A stretch of DNA of 57,525 nt, taken from NCBI GenBank assembly GCA_964410105.1, contig CAYPFY010000022.1, positions 1-57,525 of the forward strand. Reading direction: 5' to 3'. The position numbers and the translations under genes are program-made. The stretch comes from CAYPFY01 sp964410105 (GTDB lineage: Bacteria > Bacteroidota > Ignavibacteria > UBA10030 > SZUA-254). How positions within the stretch are numbered: the first letter of the stretch is position 1; every line of letters begins with the position of its first letter. The notes under the pieces were generated by a model. That model ran no database searches. It was not told the DNA's origin and was given only the letters and a program-made list of their open reading frames with translations. This document shows, piece by piece, positions 41,943 through 50,874 of this stretch.

Positions 41943-43055
41943 TCAGTCGAGGTTTTCCACCCTTTCAAAAGTCATCCCGAAGGCATCGGAGACCCCTTTA
42001 TGGGTGATCTTGCCGTCGATCATATTCAGCCCGCGCCGGATCTCGGCGTTGGTCGTGATCGCCTTCGCATAGCCTTTATCGGCGATCTCTATCGCGTAGG
42101 GAAGAGTTGCGTTCGTGAGGGCCACGGTGGACGTGAACGGCACGGCGCCGGGCATATTGGCCACGCAATAATGGACCACCCCGTCGACGACGTATGTGGG
42201 GTGCTCGTGGGTTGTCGGCTTGCAGGTTTCGACGCACCCGCCCTGGTCGACGGAGACGTCGATGATGACCGATCCCGGCTTCATCTCTTTCAACATTCCG
42301 CGGGTGACGAGGTGGGGAGCGCGGGCGCCGGGGATGAGCACCGCGCCGATAACGATATCGGCTTTCCTGATCGATTTCAGGATATTGTACTGATTCGACA
42401 TCATCGTGACGACATTTTTCGGCATCACGTCGTCCAGGTACCGGAGCCGGTAGAGATTGCTGTCGAGAATTGTGACCTTGGCGCCAAAGCCGGCCGCGAT
42501 CTTTGCGGCATTCGTGCCGACGATGCCGCCGCCGATCACGACCACATCGGCGGGTTCGGTGCCGGGGACTCCGCCGAGGAGAACTCCGCGGCCGCCCATG
42601 GTTTTTTCAAGATATTTTGCCCCTTCCTGGGGAGCCATCCTGCCGGCGACCTCGCTCATGGGGATGAGGAGGGGAAGAGAGCCGTCCGATTTCTGGACGG
42701 TTTCGTAGGCGATGGCGACGCAGCGCGAGAGGAGCATCGCCTCGGTGAGCTCGCGGCTGGAGGCGAAATGAAAATAGGTAAAAACGACCTGATCCTTCCT
42801 CACGAGTCCGTACTCCGACGGAAGTGGTTCTTTCACCTTCATGATCATCTCGGCGCGGTCATAGACATCCTTCGCATTCTTGACAATTTCCGCGCCCGCG
42901 TCGCGGAATATATCGTCCTCGAAGCCGCTTCCTGCGCCGGCGTTCGTTTCGACCAGGATCGTATGGCCGCGTGATTTCAGAGTCAGCGCGCCGCCCGGAA
43001 CGAGCGACACCCTGTTCTCATTCGCCTTAATCTCCCGAGGAATCCCGATGATCAT
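41943..43055 (-). CDS. ald: Alanine dehydrogenase
   Basis: 370 residues from ATG 43055, where the family N-terminus starts (MIIGIPREIKANENRVSLVP); longer upstream starts have no homology. It carries MKVKEPLPSEYGLV with the substrate Lys, TYFHFASSREL with the catalytic His, and the NAD-binding fingerprint VVIGGGIVGTNAAKIAAGFG, plus the VSVDQGGCVET and MPGAVPFTSTVALTNATLP signatures. It interconverts L-alanine with pyruvate plus ammonia using NAD. Sitting just upstream of nuoG, it could feed NADH to respiration, though this is inference from position. Confidence 0.97.
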   Translation of the reverse strand: MIIGIPREIKANENRVSLVPGGALTLKSRGHTILVETNAGAGSGFEDDIFRDAGAEIVKNAKDVYDRAEMIMKVKEPLPSEYGLVRKDQVVFTYFHFASSRELTEAMLLSRCVAIAYETVQKSDGSLPLLIPMSEVAGRMAPQEGAKYLEKTMGGRGVLLGGVPGTEPADVVVIGGGIVGTNAAKIAAGFGAKVTILDSNLYRLRYLDDVMPKNVVTMMSNQYNILKSIRKADIVIGAVLIPGARAPHLVTRGMLKEMKPGSVIIDVSVDQGGCVETCKPTTHEHPTYVVDGVVHYCVANMPGAVPFTSTVALTNATLPYAIEIADKGYAKAITTNAEIRRGLNMIDGKITHKGVSDAFGMTFERVENLD

Positions 43056-43098
43056 GCTGAACCGTCTGGAATGTTGAAAAACCCGGAATCGCGTGCGC

Positions 43099-44397
43099 TC
43101 ATGACTGAGGCGCGGCGCGATTCGGCTTGAAAATGATGGTGGAGAAGTTTTCCGCTTTGAAGAGCTCGCGGGCGATCCCATGCACATCCTCGACCCGGAC
43201 GGCTTCGATATGGCGGAGGATCTGGTCGAGGGGGTGATATTCCCCGAAATAAAGCTCCCCGCTTCCGAGCCGCATCATCCGGTTGGACATACTCTCGAGG
43301 CCGAGCATCATCGTCCCCTTCAGTTGCGTCTTGGTGCGTTTCAGCTCGGCGGCGCTGACCGGTTTCGCCTTCAGTTTGTCCAGCTCCTTATAGACGAGCC
43401 GGATTGATTCGTCGATATTCTTCGAGTCGGTGCCGACGTAGATGCCGAAGCTCCCCGTATCGCTCAGCAGGCTCGCGAACGAATAGACGGTGTAGGCGAA
43501 CCCGTATTTTTCCCTGATATTCTGGAAAAGCCGGGAGCTCATCCCTTCGCCCAGGAGCGAGTTGAGAACCAAAAGCGCATAGCGGCGGCGGTCGCGGACG
43601 CTGTAGCCGAGAGTGCCGAGGCAGATGTGTGCCTGCATGATCGGCTTATCGTAGACGAGTTTCCGGGCATTCACCTGTTTCGGGGCCCGCGGGCGTTTCT
43701 TCTCAGTCCGGGCGGCGCCGTTCTTCCTGAAAAATTTCCCCACCGTATCGACCATCTCGTCGTGGTTAAGGTGGCCGGCGGCGGCGACGACCATCTGGTC
43801 GTGCCGGTAGTGGCGGTGCATATATTCTGACAGATCGTCCCGGCCGAACGCTTTGATATTATCCGCCTTCCCGATGATCGGATAGCCGAGGGGATGCTTA
43901 TGATAGACATTGTGCTCGAGATAATCGTGGATGAGATCATCGGGATCGTCCTCGATATTCTTCAGCTCTTCGAGGATGACGGTGCGTTCCTTGGCGATCT
44001 CTTTCCGGTCGAAGACCGGGGACTGAACCAGATCGGAGAGAACGTCGACGGCTCTGGTCAGGTGCTCGTCGAGAGTCCGGGCATAGTAGCAGGTATGCTC
44101 CTTGGTCGTGAAGGCATTGAGGTACCCGCCGAGCGATTCGAGGCTCCGGGCGATTTGCTGGAGGGAGTAGCGGCGCGTTCCTTTGAACGCCATATGCTCG
44201 ATGAAATGGGAAATCCCGTTTTCCGACTCATCCTCGTTCCGGGAACCGACATTGATCCAGACGCCGACGGAGACCGAACGGACGTGGGGGATGGACTCGG
44301 TGACCACACGGATCCCGTTGGGGAGCCTGGTGAACCGGTAATCTGACTTAAGCGACGGCTGAAAATTTCTCGCGGGGATCGGCGAAACCCTGTGCAT
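43099..44397 (-). CDS. M16-family zinc peptidase (processing-peptidase type)
   Basis: 432 residues, no signal peptide. The zinc motif HFIEHMAFKG gives H64, E67 and H68; the downstream Glu is in ILEELKNIEDDPDDLIHDYL, and MAFKGTRRYS is typical of the YmxG/PqqL-like single-chain group. The C-terminal half has YGFAYTVYSFASLLSDTGSFGIYVGT. A cytoplasmic peptide-degrading role is likely. It starts 5 nt after udk and lies 43 nt before ald, in a compact minus-strand run. It is distinct from the exported pair at 35.1-38.0 kb. Confidence 0.95.
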   Translation of the reverse strand: MHRVSPIPARNFQPSLKSDYRFTRLPNGIRVVTESIPHVRSVSVGVWINVGSRNEDESENGISHFIEHMAFKGTRRYSLQQIARSLESLGGYLNAFTTKEHTCYYARTLDEHLTRAVDVLSDLVQSPVFDRKEIAKERTVILEELKNIEDDPDDLIHDYLEHNVYHKHPLGYPIIGKADNIKAFGRDDLSEYMHRHYRHDQMVVAAAGHLNHDEMVDTVGKFFRKNGAARTEKKRPRAPKQVNARKLVYDKPIMQAHICLGTLGYSVRDRRRYALLVLNSLLGEGMSSRLFQNIREKYGFAYTVYSFASLLSDTGSFGIYVGTDSKNIDESIRLVYKELDKLKAKPVSAAELKRTKTQLKGTMMLGLESMSNRMMRLGSGELYFGEYHPLDQILRHIEAVRVEDVHGIARELFKAENFSTIIFKPNRAAPQS

Positions 44398-44402
44398 TTT
44401 CT

Positions 44403-45065
44403 CTAACGTTTGACAGAAAAAATATACGGATTTCGGCCCGGAGAATCAACCGATCGGAGCAACTCCCGGATCCTTGTGACCACCATATCGATGGCGACAA
44501 GATTCTCGCCGCCTCCCGGAATGATGATATCGGCCCATCTCTTGCTCGGTTCGACGAACTCCAGGTGCATCGGTTTCACCGTTGCGACGTACTGCTGCAT
44601 GACCGACTCAAGGGACCGGTTCCTTTCGACGAGATCCCGGCGGAGGCGGCGGAGGAGCCGTTCGTCGGCGTCGGTATCCACAAAAATCTTGATATCCATC
44701 AGATCGCGGAGCGCTTTTTCCGCAAAAATCAGTATGCCTTCCACGATAATGATATTCCGCGGCTCGACGGGCTTCGAGTCTTTGGAGCGGCGGTAGGTGG
44801 CGTAATCATAGAGAGGCTGTCGGATGGGGCGTCCCTGTTTGAGCGCGACGAGGTGTTCGATCAGCAAAGAAGTTTCGAGCGAATCCGGATGGTCGAAGTT
44901 TATCTGATCGGCGGGTTTGCCGAAGGAGTCAAGGTCGCGGTAGTAAAAATCATGGCGGAGGATGATGACCGCGGCGGGATCGAGGCGCTCGAGAATTCTT
45001 TTTGTGACAGTCGTCTTGCCGGAACTCGTCCCGCCGGCGATGCCGATGATCAGGGGATAGTCCAT
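44403..45065 (-). CDS. udk: Uridine kinase
   Basis: 220 residues from ATG 45065, which puts the P-loop at its usual place (GGTSSGKTT, residues 11-19). Other marks: RHDFYYRDLDSF, INFDHPDSLETSLL with the catalytic Asp, PLYDYATYRR, VEGILIFAEKALRDLMD and the RRLRRDLVERNRSLE lid. It phosphorylates uridine and cytidine in pyrimidine salvage. It heads the minus-strand run with M16, ald and nuoGHI and is divergent from the GT2 gene, with a 95-bp gap. Confidence 0.96.
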   Translation of the reverse strand: MDYPLIIGIAGGTSSGKTTVTKRILERLDPAAVIILRHDFYYRDLDSFGKPADQINFDHPDSLETSLLIEHLVALKQGRPIRQPLYDYATYRRSKDSKPVEPRNIIIVEGILIFAEKALRDLMDIKIFVDTDADERLLRRLRRDLVERNRSLESVMQQYVATVKPMHLEFVEPSKRWADIIIPGGGENLVAIDMVVTRIRELLRSVDSPGRNPYIFSVKR

Positions 45066-45160
45066 AGTGCGCACCCAATATAACCGTTTGCGCAGGGAGA
45101 AGCAATGTTGTTCAAGAAAAACCGATTCGTTACATTGGCCTCTGTTCACAAGGCAAGGGC

Positions 45161-46252
45161 GTGTTCACCACCATTCTCGTCATCGCCGTCGTCGCGTACG
45201 CGATACAGACGGCATTCCTCTGCGCGGGGCTCGTGCGCGCATCCCGGGCGCGACGCCGGGAGGGATATGAGCCGCGGGTCTCGGTCATCGTCGCCGCGCG
45301 TAACGAAGAAGCCCACATCGGGGAGTGCGTCGCATCGCTCCTCGCCCTGGAGTATCCTTCCGACAAACTCGAGCTCGTCGTCGTCAATGACGGCTCCACC
45401 GACCGGACCGGGGAAATCGTCGAATCGTACAGAGACCCGCGTCTCCGCTGCATCCCGGCCGGCACGGCGAGGGGAAATTTAAGAGGCAAAGCCAACGCCG
45501 TTGCCAAGGGAGTCGACAAGACGACGGGCGAGATCATCATGCTCACCGATGCTGACTGCATCGTCCCGGCGGGCTGGATCCGGGAGACGGTCAAATACTT
45601 TGAGGAGACGACGGGGGTCGTAGGGGGCTACACCCTCCTCCGTTCCCGATCCCTGTTTGAAGCCGTTCAGACCATCGACTGGATATACCTGTTCAACCTT
45701 GCGTCGTCGATGGCGGGGTGGGGAATTCCTCTCACCGCCATCGGGAACAACTTTGCCGTCCGGAGGAGCGCTTATTACCAGGTCGGAGGTTTCAGCCACA
45801 TCCCGTTCAGCGTGACGGAAGACTACGCCCTGGCGAGGGCCGTCTATGAGAAAACCCACTATGCCTTAAAATTCCCGGTCGATCCCGGGATGCTTGTGGA
45901 GAGCTCTCCCTGTCGGGATATCGCGCAATTATTCCGTCAGAAGCAGCGCTGGGGGGTGGGGGGGTTAGACATGGTGGCGAGGGGCAAGATCATCACGGCG
46001 GTGGGATGGTTTGCAAAGCTCTCTCTTTTCGCCGCCGCATTCTCCGGAAAACTCGCCCTGGTCCTCGTCCTCGTGGTGGCCGGGGCGGAGCTGGCGTTCG
46101 TCGGCATGCCGTTAAAAAAATTCGGGCGGCTTTCGAAGCTCCTTTACTTTCCCGTCTTCGAATTATACTTCACGCTCTACGTCCTCCTCATCCCCTTTGT
46201 GGCCTATTTCAGCAAGAAAGTCGTCTGGAAGGAGCGTGAGCTCCGGGAATAG
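45161..46252 (+). CDS. Membrane glycosyltransferase family 2 (processive type)
   Basis: 363 residues; GTG start with AAGG upstream. An N-terminal membrane helix (ILVIAVVAYAIQTAFLCAGLV) is followed by a GT2 catalytic core: VSVIVAARNEEAHIGECV, VVVNDGSTDRTGE, MLTDADCIVP (metal-binding DxD type), VTEDYALARAVYEK and RQKQRWGVGG, the QxxRW motif of processive enzymes. Two or three C-terminal helices follow. It probably builds or extends a polysaccharide or glycolipid from a nucleotide sugar at the inner membrane. It ends 1 nt from the stop of the convergent GH47 gene. Confidence 0.9.
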   Translation: MFTTILVIAVVAYAIQTAFLCAGLVRASRARRREGYEPRVSVIVAARNEEAHIGECVASLLALEYPSDKLELVVVNDGSTDRTGEIVESYRDPRLRCIPAGTARGNLRGKANAVAKGVDKTTGEIIMLTDADCIVPAGWIRETVKYFEETTGVVGGYTLLRSRSLFEAVQTIDWIYLFNLASSMAGWGIPLTAIGNNFAVRRSAYYQVGGFSHIPFSVTEDYALARAVYEKTHYALKFPVDPGMLVESSPCRDIAQLFRQKQRWGVGGLDMVARGKIITAVGWFAKLSLFAAAFSGKLALVLVLVVAGAELAFVGMPLKKFGRLSKLLYFPVFELYFTLYVLLIPFVAYFSKKVVWKERELRE

Positions 46253-46253
46253 C

Positions 46254-47570
46254 CTAGCGGAGGTGATGGAGCGGGTGCGCCTCGGTCGTGAAGATGACGG
46301 AATCAAACGGGAGGGTCCGTTCGGGGGAGAAGAGCAGAAACAGATATTTGAGAGTTTCGGCGAAGAAGAAGCTCTCCATTCCGTCCGCTTTCTCCATCGT
46401 CGTCACGTCCTTCAGATACGTATACCCGGATGGAACCCGGCAATACTTTTCGAGCGACGTGAAAAAAGTTTCTCCCATCTGAAGGTACCGGGGATTCTTT
46501 GTGTAGTGATAAAGATAGTAGGCTGATTCGATGATCTCGGGCCTGAGGTAATACTCCTTCGCGGTGGGCGTCATCGTGGAATAATCGATCTCCTCCGGTT
46601 CGATCCCGTAGAGATTCCACATCCTGAAGCACGACTCCTCGAGCCTGGCGGCCCGCGAGGTATCTCCCGCGAGGCAGAGGGTCGCCGGAAAGAAGGCCTC
46701 GAGCGATCCGAATCTGGTAAAAGTCCGTTTCGCCGAATCCATATCGGCGTGTCCGTACCAGAGAGAATCCTTCCGGGCGTCGGCGAGATATTTATTGATG
46801 GCCCTTGAGTGCACGTCCCACATCTTTTTACAATCCTCGTCTCCGAACAGCAGCCAGGCTTTCAGGAGATATTCATAGTATGAGTCGATCCCGCCGCCGA
46901 TATGGCTGTCCTTATCGACCCACTCCCCGGTGATAACATTGATCGTGCTCCCGACGAGATCTTTTGAAGACCGCCGCTTGAACAGCTGCACGAGCGCATT
47001 CTTCGATTTTTCATAGTAGAGGGGACTTCCTGTGAGTTTGCTGAGAGTGCCGAACTCGAGAATCGCCGTCCCGATCTCTGCGGGGTTGTTGAGGGAATCG
47101 CGCGTCTTCCCCGTCCGGAGGTTCACGAACCGGCAGGGCATGCCGGTCGGCGTATCATAGATCGGGAGAAGCCTGTCGGCGAGATCCCGGGCAAGAGAAA
47201 GAAATCTCTGATCCCTATCGAGCTGGTAGGCGGAGAGGAGTCCTCCGAGGAGGCGGATTGTGATCTCAAAACTCTGAACTTCGACATCCTTATCGAAGGA
47301 CAGGCTGTCGAGGATCAGCTGCTTATCCTCGGCCGCTTCCTTGAGGCCCATGAGAACGAGACCGTCGTACGCGTCGACGGGCGTGAGGCAGAGAGAAGTG
47401 CCGTACCAGTCGCGGGCGCTCATGGAGAGGGGTTTCAGGGCATCGTGCCCCCAGGCATATTTTTTATAAGACTCCCAGGCGTGGAGGTAGGCGGCCCTGA
47501 TCGAATCGGGGGTCACCGGCCGGGAGGCGGCGGAGCAGGCCAAGGCAAGGCTCAGCAACAGAAAGCGCAT
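46254..47570 (-). CDS. Glycoside hydrolase family 47 (alpha-1,2-mannosidase-like)
   Basis: 438 residues; AGAGGG precedes the ATG and a signal or lipoprotein-like leader follows (MRFLLLSLALACSAAS). The family pattern is clear: AWESYKKYAWGHDALKPLS, DAYDGLVLMGLKEA, FEITIRLLGGLLSAYQL, IGGGIDSYYEYLLKAWLLFG, YYLRPEIIESAYYLYHYT, KDVTTMEKADGMESFFFAETLKY-type ending and VIFTTEAHPL, where the Thr binds calcium. Catalytic acid residues in these boxes are kept. GH47 is known mostly as the ER/Golgi N-glycan mannosidase of eukaryotes and is uncommon in bacteria. Exported, so likely acting on external or periplasmic mannosides. Confidence 0.92.
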   Translation of the reverse strand: MRFLLLSLALACSAASRPVTPDSIRAAYLHAWESYKKYAWGHDALKPLSMSARDWYGTSLCLTPVDAYDGLVLMGLKEAAEDKQLILDSLSFDKDVEVQSFEITIRLLGGLLSAYQLDRDQRFLSLARDLADRLLPIYDTPTGMPCRFVNLRTGKTRDSLNNPAEIGTAILEFGTLSKLTGSPLYYEKSKNALVQLFKRRSSKDLVGSTINVITGEWVDKDSHIGGGIDSYYEYLLKAWLLFGDEDCKKMWDVHSRAINKYLADARKDSLWYGHADMDSAKRTFTRFGSLEAFFPATLCLAGDTSRAARLEESCFRMWNLYGIEPEEIDYSTMTPTAKEYYLRPEIIESAYYLYHYTKNPRYLQMGETFFTSLEKYCRVPSGYTYLKDVTTMEKADGMESFFFAETLKYLFLLFSPERTLPFDSVIFTTEAHPLHHLR

Positions 47571-47626
47571 AATCCCTCTTCAGAATTCTCGGAAAATATG
47601 AATCTTTCCGGAGGGATTCAAGGGGG

Positions 47627-49150
47627 CTAGGAAGCCTGACGGTCTCTCTGAGATTCTTTCCTGTAGGAATCCCGGAATTTTACCAGACAGTCGGGGCAGA
47701 TGCCGTGGCTGAAGTCGACCTCGGCGTGCTGGCTGAGGTACGATTCCACCTCCTGCCAGTATCCGGCGTCGTCCCGGATCTTTTTGCACCAGGAGCACAT
47801 GGGCAAAAGGCCGCTGAGCCTGCGGATATGGGCCAGAGCGTCCTGGAGGTCGGCGATGAGACCAGCGCTCGCCTTTTCAGCCTCCTTCTGTCTCGTCACA
47901 TCGCGGGCGATAGCCGAGGCCCCGATGAGATTGCGATCGGCGTCCCAGACGGGGGAGATCGTGACCGACAGGTGGATACGGGAAAAGTCCTTGCGGATAC
48001 GGGACGTCTCAAAGGACGGGATGCTTTCCCCGCGGCGGAGAGATTTCATCATCGATTCCAGCTCGGCGTGCTGGGCCGGGGTCATGAGGAAGGAGATGTG
48101 TCGTCCCATCACCTCATCGGGCGAAAAACCAAAAAAACCCTCAGCGGTCCGGTTCCAGCTCTCTATCCTTCCGCGGATGGACATGCCGATAATGGCATCG
48201 TCCGAACAATCGACGATGGCGGCGAGACGGGAGAGCGCCCTCTCTGCGGCTTTTGAGGCCGTGACGTCCCGGAATTTCACAATCATCAAATCCGGGGTTT
48301 TTCCTGGAATACCGGCCGAGCAGTCGAGCCATCGTGTTGAACCGTCTTTATGGAGGGCCCGGCACTCGAAGGCCTGCCCGTTGAGGGAGGACTCCCTGGC
48401 CGAGGAGCGATCTTCCGGCGAGAGGAGGTCGAACCAATTACGCCCAGAGAGTTCGGCGGGGGCGTAGCCCAGCAGTCCCCGGGAATCTTCGATCCCGCCG
48501 TCCTCGTGAAGGATGGCGATCCCCTCGGCATTCCGTTCGAGCAGCTCATAAATGTCATCGCCGGCGTCGCGGGGTATTCCTCCGTGTGGGGCAGAAGCGC
48601 TGGGGCGGAGGGATTCGACCGATTTCCCGAGAAAATCCCTGCGGGGGGAACTGAACAGTCGTTCGGCCTCGCCGTTCAGATAGGAGATCATGCCGTTAGG
48701 TGCGACCATCACGACGGCGCAGGGAACCGACTCCATGGTTTGACGGAATTTCTCCTGCTGTCTCCTCTGTTCCTTCCGGATGGAAACCTCATCCAGGGCC
48801 CGTTCGACGGCCGGGACAATGCTCGGCAGATTTTCCCGGCGGATAAGATCTGTCGCCCCGATTCTCACAACTTCGGTGGCCTCATCCTCCCCCAGAGTCC
48901 TCGAAATGAAAATAAAGGGAAGATCCGGGTCTTTCTCGCGGACAAGTTTGAGGGCGACGATACCCTTGAAAGACTCGTGGGAGTAATCGGCGATGACGAG
49001 ATCCGGCTTGTAGAGATCCAGTTCGCGGACAAACTGATCCCGTGTCTCGGCCCTCCGGACCGACATTGAGAGCGGAGGGTTCCGGAGAAGGCCCTCTACG
49101 GACTTTCCGTAGAATGCATCGAGCAGCAGAGCGCGGCGTTGTGTCTCCAT
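47627..49150 (-). CDS. REC-PAS sensor protein with C-terminal Cys-rich motif, no kinase
   Basis: 507 residues. Residues ~5-125 are a receiver domain with the phospho-acceptor in DLVIADYS; the conserved Lys position is Arg (TDLIRREN). Three PAS-type segments follow (SVPCAVVMVAPNGMISYLNG, GIAILHEDGGIEDSRGLLGY, AIIGMSIRGRIESWNRTAEG). After a helix comes LSGLLPMCSWCKKIRDDAGY then GICPDCLVKF, a CxxC...CxxC tail found at the ends of various PAS proteins. No histidine kinase, GGDEF or HTH output is present, so it probably relays a signal by protein contact. It stands alone. Confidence 0.88.
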   Translation of the reverse strand: METQRRALLLDAFYGKSVEGLLRNPPLSMSVRRAETRDQFVRELDLYKPDLVIADYSHESFKGIVALKLVREKDPDLPFIFISRTLGEDEATEVVRIGATDLIRRENLPSIVPAVERALDEVSIRKEQRRQQEKFRQTMESVPCAVVMVAPNGMISYLNGEAERLFSSPRRDFLGKSVESLRPSASAPHGGIPRDAGDDIYELLERNAEGIAILHEDGGIEDSRGLLGYAPAELSGRNWFDLLSPEDRSSARESSLNGQAFECRALHKDGSTRWLDCSAGIPGKTPDLMIVKFRDVTASKAAERALSRLAAIVDCSDDAIIGMSIRGRIESWNRTAEGFFGFSPDEVMGRHISFLMTPAQHAELESMMKSLRRGESIPSFETSRIRKDFSRIHLSVTISPVWDADRNLIGASAIARDVTRQKEAEKASAGLIADLQDALAHIRRLSGLLPMCSWCKKIRDDAGYWQEVESYLSQHAEVDFSHGICPDCLVKFRDSYRKESQRDRQAS

Positions 49151-49403
49151 GACTCTACCCCCATATAATAGTGATGAGAGGTGGGCTTGAGCAGAATCCG
49201 GGTGGAGACAGAAGAATGGTGGATGGTGGACGTAGTGCGGTTGAGGACCTCCCCTGAGCCTAGATCATATCCCCCGATCATAGCGTCACTCTACGGATGT
49301 GGCAGATTCAGCTAAGTCCGTAAAGGCAAGGTATTAAGGAATTGTTGTAAAGTCAAGTCATTGGCCGGGTAGCCACCCCCGTAAGATGTTCAACTGGACT
49401 ATC

Positions 49404-50045
49404 TTAATGGGCGTCGGCCGCCTCCTTGAGTTTAGTCCCAAATGTTTTCTTAAACTTCTCGACCTTCGGCCTTATCACAAACAGGCAGTAGGGTTGATTT
49501 CCATGCTCGTTGAAATAATTCTGGTGATAATCTTCGGCCTTATAGAAGTCTTTAAACGGTGATATTTCGGTAACGATCGGCGCGGGGAAAACTCCTGATG
49601 AGTCGAGCTGTTTCCTATAAGCTTCGGCGAGTTTCTTCTGTTCCTGATTGTGGTAGAAGACGGCGGAGCGGTACTGTGTGCCGACGTCATTCCCCTGGCG
49701 GTCGGGCGTGGTGGGATCGTGCGTATTCCAGAAAACCTCGAGAAGGTCGGCATACGATATTTTTTCTGGTTCGAACGTAATCTGGCATGCTTCGGCGTGT
49801 CCTGTCCGTCCCGAGCAGACCTCTTCGTAGGATGGATTCCCGGCCGAACCTCCGGAGTACCCTGAAACGACCGACCGGACCCCTTTAACATTCTGGAAGA
49901 CTGCTTCCACGCACCAGAAGCAGCCCGCTGCGAACGTGGCTGTATCGAGCTTCGCTGTCACCGCATCATCTCCTTGAAAATTCTCGGGCACCTTTTCCCT
50001 GGAATTGCATGCAAGAGCTATCAAAAAACAAAAAAACACGTTCAT
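49404..50045 (-). CDS. msrA: Peptide methionine sulfoxide reductase MsrA, exported
   Basis: 213 residues from ATG 50045, which has GGAGGA 6 nt upstream. The leader NVFFCFLIALACNS looks like a lipoprotein signal. The catalytic motif GCFWC gives C42 as nucleophile and C45; GYSGGSAGNPSYEEVCSGRT, HDPTTPDRQGNDVGTQYRS and EDYHQNYF are standard MsrA. It repairs S-methionine sulfoxide in proteins; the leader puts this one in the envelope. It is 31 nt after the downstream end of the hypothetical at 50077 and may be cotranscribed. Confidence 0.95.
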   Translation of the reverse strand: MNVFFCFLIALACNSREKVPENFQGDDAVTAKLDTATFAAGCFWCVEAVFQNVKGVRSVVSGYSGGSAGNPSYEEVCSGRTGHAEACQITFEPEKISYADLLEVFWNTHDPTTPDRQGNDVGTQYRSAVFYHNQEQKKLAEAYRKQLDSSGVFPAPIVTEISPFKDFYKAEDYHQNYFNEHGNQPYCLFVIRPKVEKFKKTFGTKLKEAADAH

Positions 50046-50076
50046 GGCGTGTCCTCCGGTCATCACGCGCCGCCGA

Positions 50077-50775
50077 TCAGTCCAAAAACCTGGCGGAAGC
50101 CGGAGCGGAGGAGAGGGCAGGGTTATGGAGGGCTTTCCACAGCGCGGTCCACGATTCGTGAAGCAGTTCGCCGATTTTGTCCCAGTCTTTTTCTGAAATC
50201 CCTGACCCTTTCGAGTCGCGCAATGTCATCGCATCAGCCCGGAATCTTCCGTAGTCCATCATCTTATCGGCCGGCAGATTGTAGACGGCGGCGGCGGCTT
50301 TCGCCAGAGATCGGTCGAGGTCGCCCGGCTTAGAGTGAGCGCGGTCCCGGTGGATGATCCACCACTCCAGTTCCAGTTTTGCAGCCTGGCGGGGATCGAA
50401 CGGGGTGCGGCTGATCTTCCGGATGGCCGCAAAATACTCCACAAGGTCGGGGAGGGCCTTCATATAATCGGCCCGGGTCTTCCCTTCCTTAAAGACGAAG
50501 GCGGCCTTGGATGCTGAGAAGGCGACCACATGTGATTTCAGAAACGGGAAGTGGTACTGTGACCGGAGAAGTTCTGCGAGCTGGAAATAGAGTTTCAGCG
50601 GTTTTTTTTCATAATAGGAGCGCCACATATCGTTATCGAGGCGGGCCATTTCGGCGGGATCGAAGTCCCGGATATCCCTCGTCTTCGGGACATAGAGATC
50701 AAACCCGCACCAGACGATGGCGGCTGTGATGAGGCCGAGGAAAATCAGCCCTTTTCGGGAACCTTTTGAGCTCAC
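50077..50775 (-). CDS. Uncharacterised membrane-anchored protein
   Basis: About 232 residues from GTG 50775, where MSSKGSRKGLIFLGLITAAIVWCGFDLYV-like sequence begins as a basic head plus one membrane helix; a TTG at 50808 would add 11 residues. The rest is a soluble, mostly helical, Asp/Lys-rich domain facing the periplasm (MARLDNDMWRSYYEKKPLKL, KSHVVAFSASKAAFVF, LELEWWIIHRDRAH). No known motif was recognised. It is divergent from the ACT-domain gene and 31 nt before msrA. Confidence 0.75.
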   Translation of the reverse strand: MSSKGSRKGLIFLGLITAAIVWCGFDLYVPKTRDIRDFDPAEMARLDNDMWRSYYEKKPLKLYFQLAELLRSQYHFPFLKSHVVAFSASKAAFVFKEGKTRADYMKALPDLVEYFAAIRKISRTPFDPRQAAKLELEWWIIHRDRAHSKPGDLDRSLAKAAAAVYNLPADKMMDYGRFRADAMTLRDSKGSGISEKDWDKIGELLHESWTALWKALHNPALSSAPASARFLD

Positions 50776-50819
50776 AATTTCAGAATAGTACGGAATTCCC
50801 CCGCACAAGTCAAAGAAAC

Positions 50820-50847
50820 TTGCATTTCACAGGAACCCTGTTACAAT
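50820..50847 (+). promoter_or_regulatory. Promoter of the ACT-domain gene
   Basis: TTGCAT (50820-50825) and TACAAT (50842-50847) with a 16-nt spacer. About 20 nt later AAGGAGGT lies 4 nt before ATG 50875, the strongest ribosome binding site in the window. Confidence 0.65.
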
Positions 50848-50874
50848 ACCGTTAACCACATCAAGGAGGTGCTT

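Noticed and set aside
42000..42974. 324-codon plus-strand frame opposite ald
   Set aside because: It lies antisense to the NAD-binding domain of alanine dehydrogenase and resembles no protein family.
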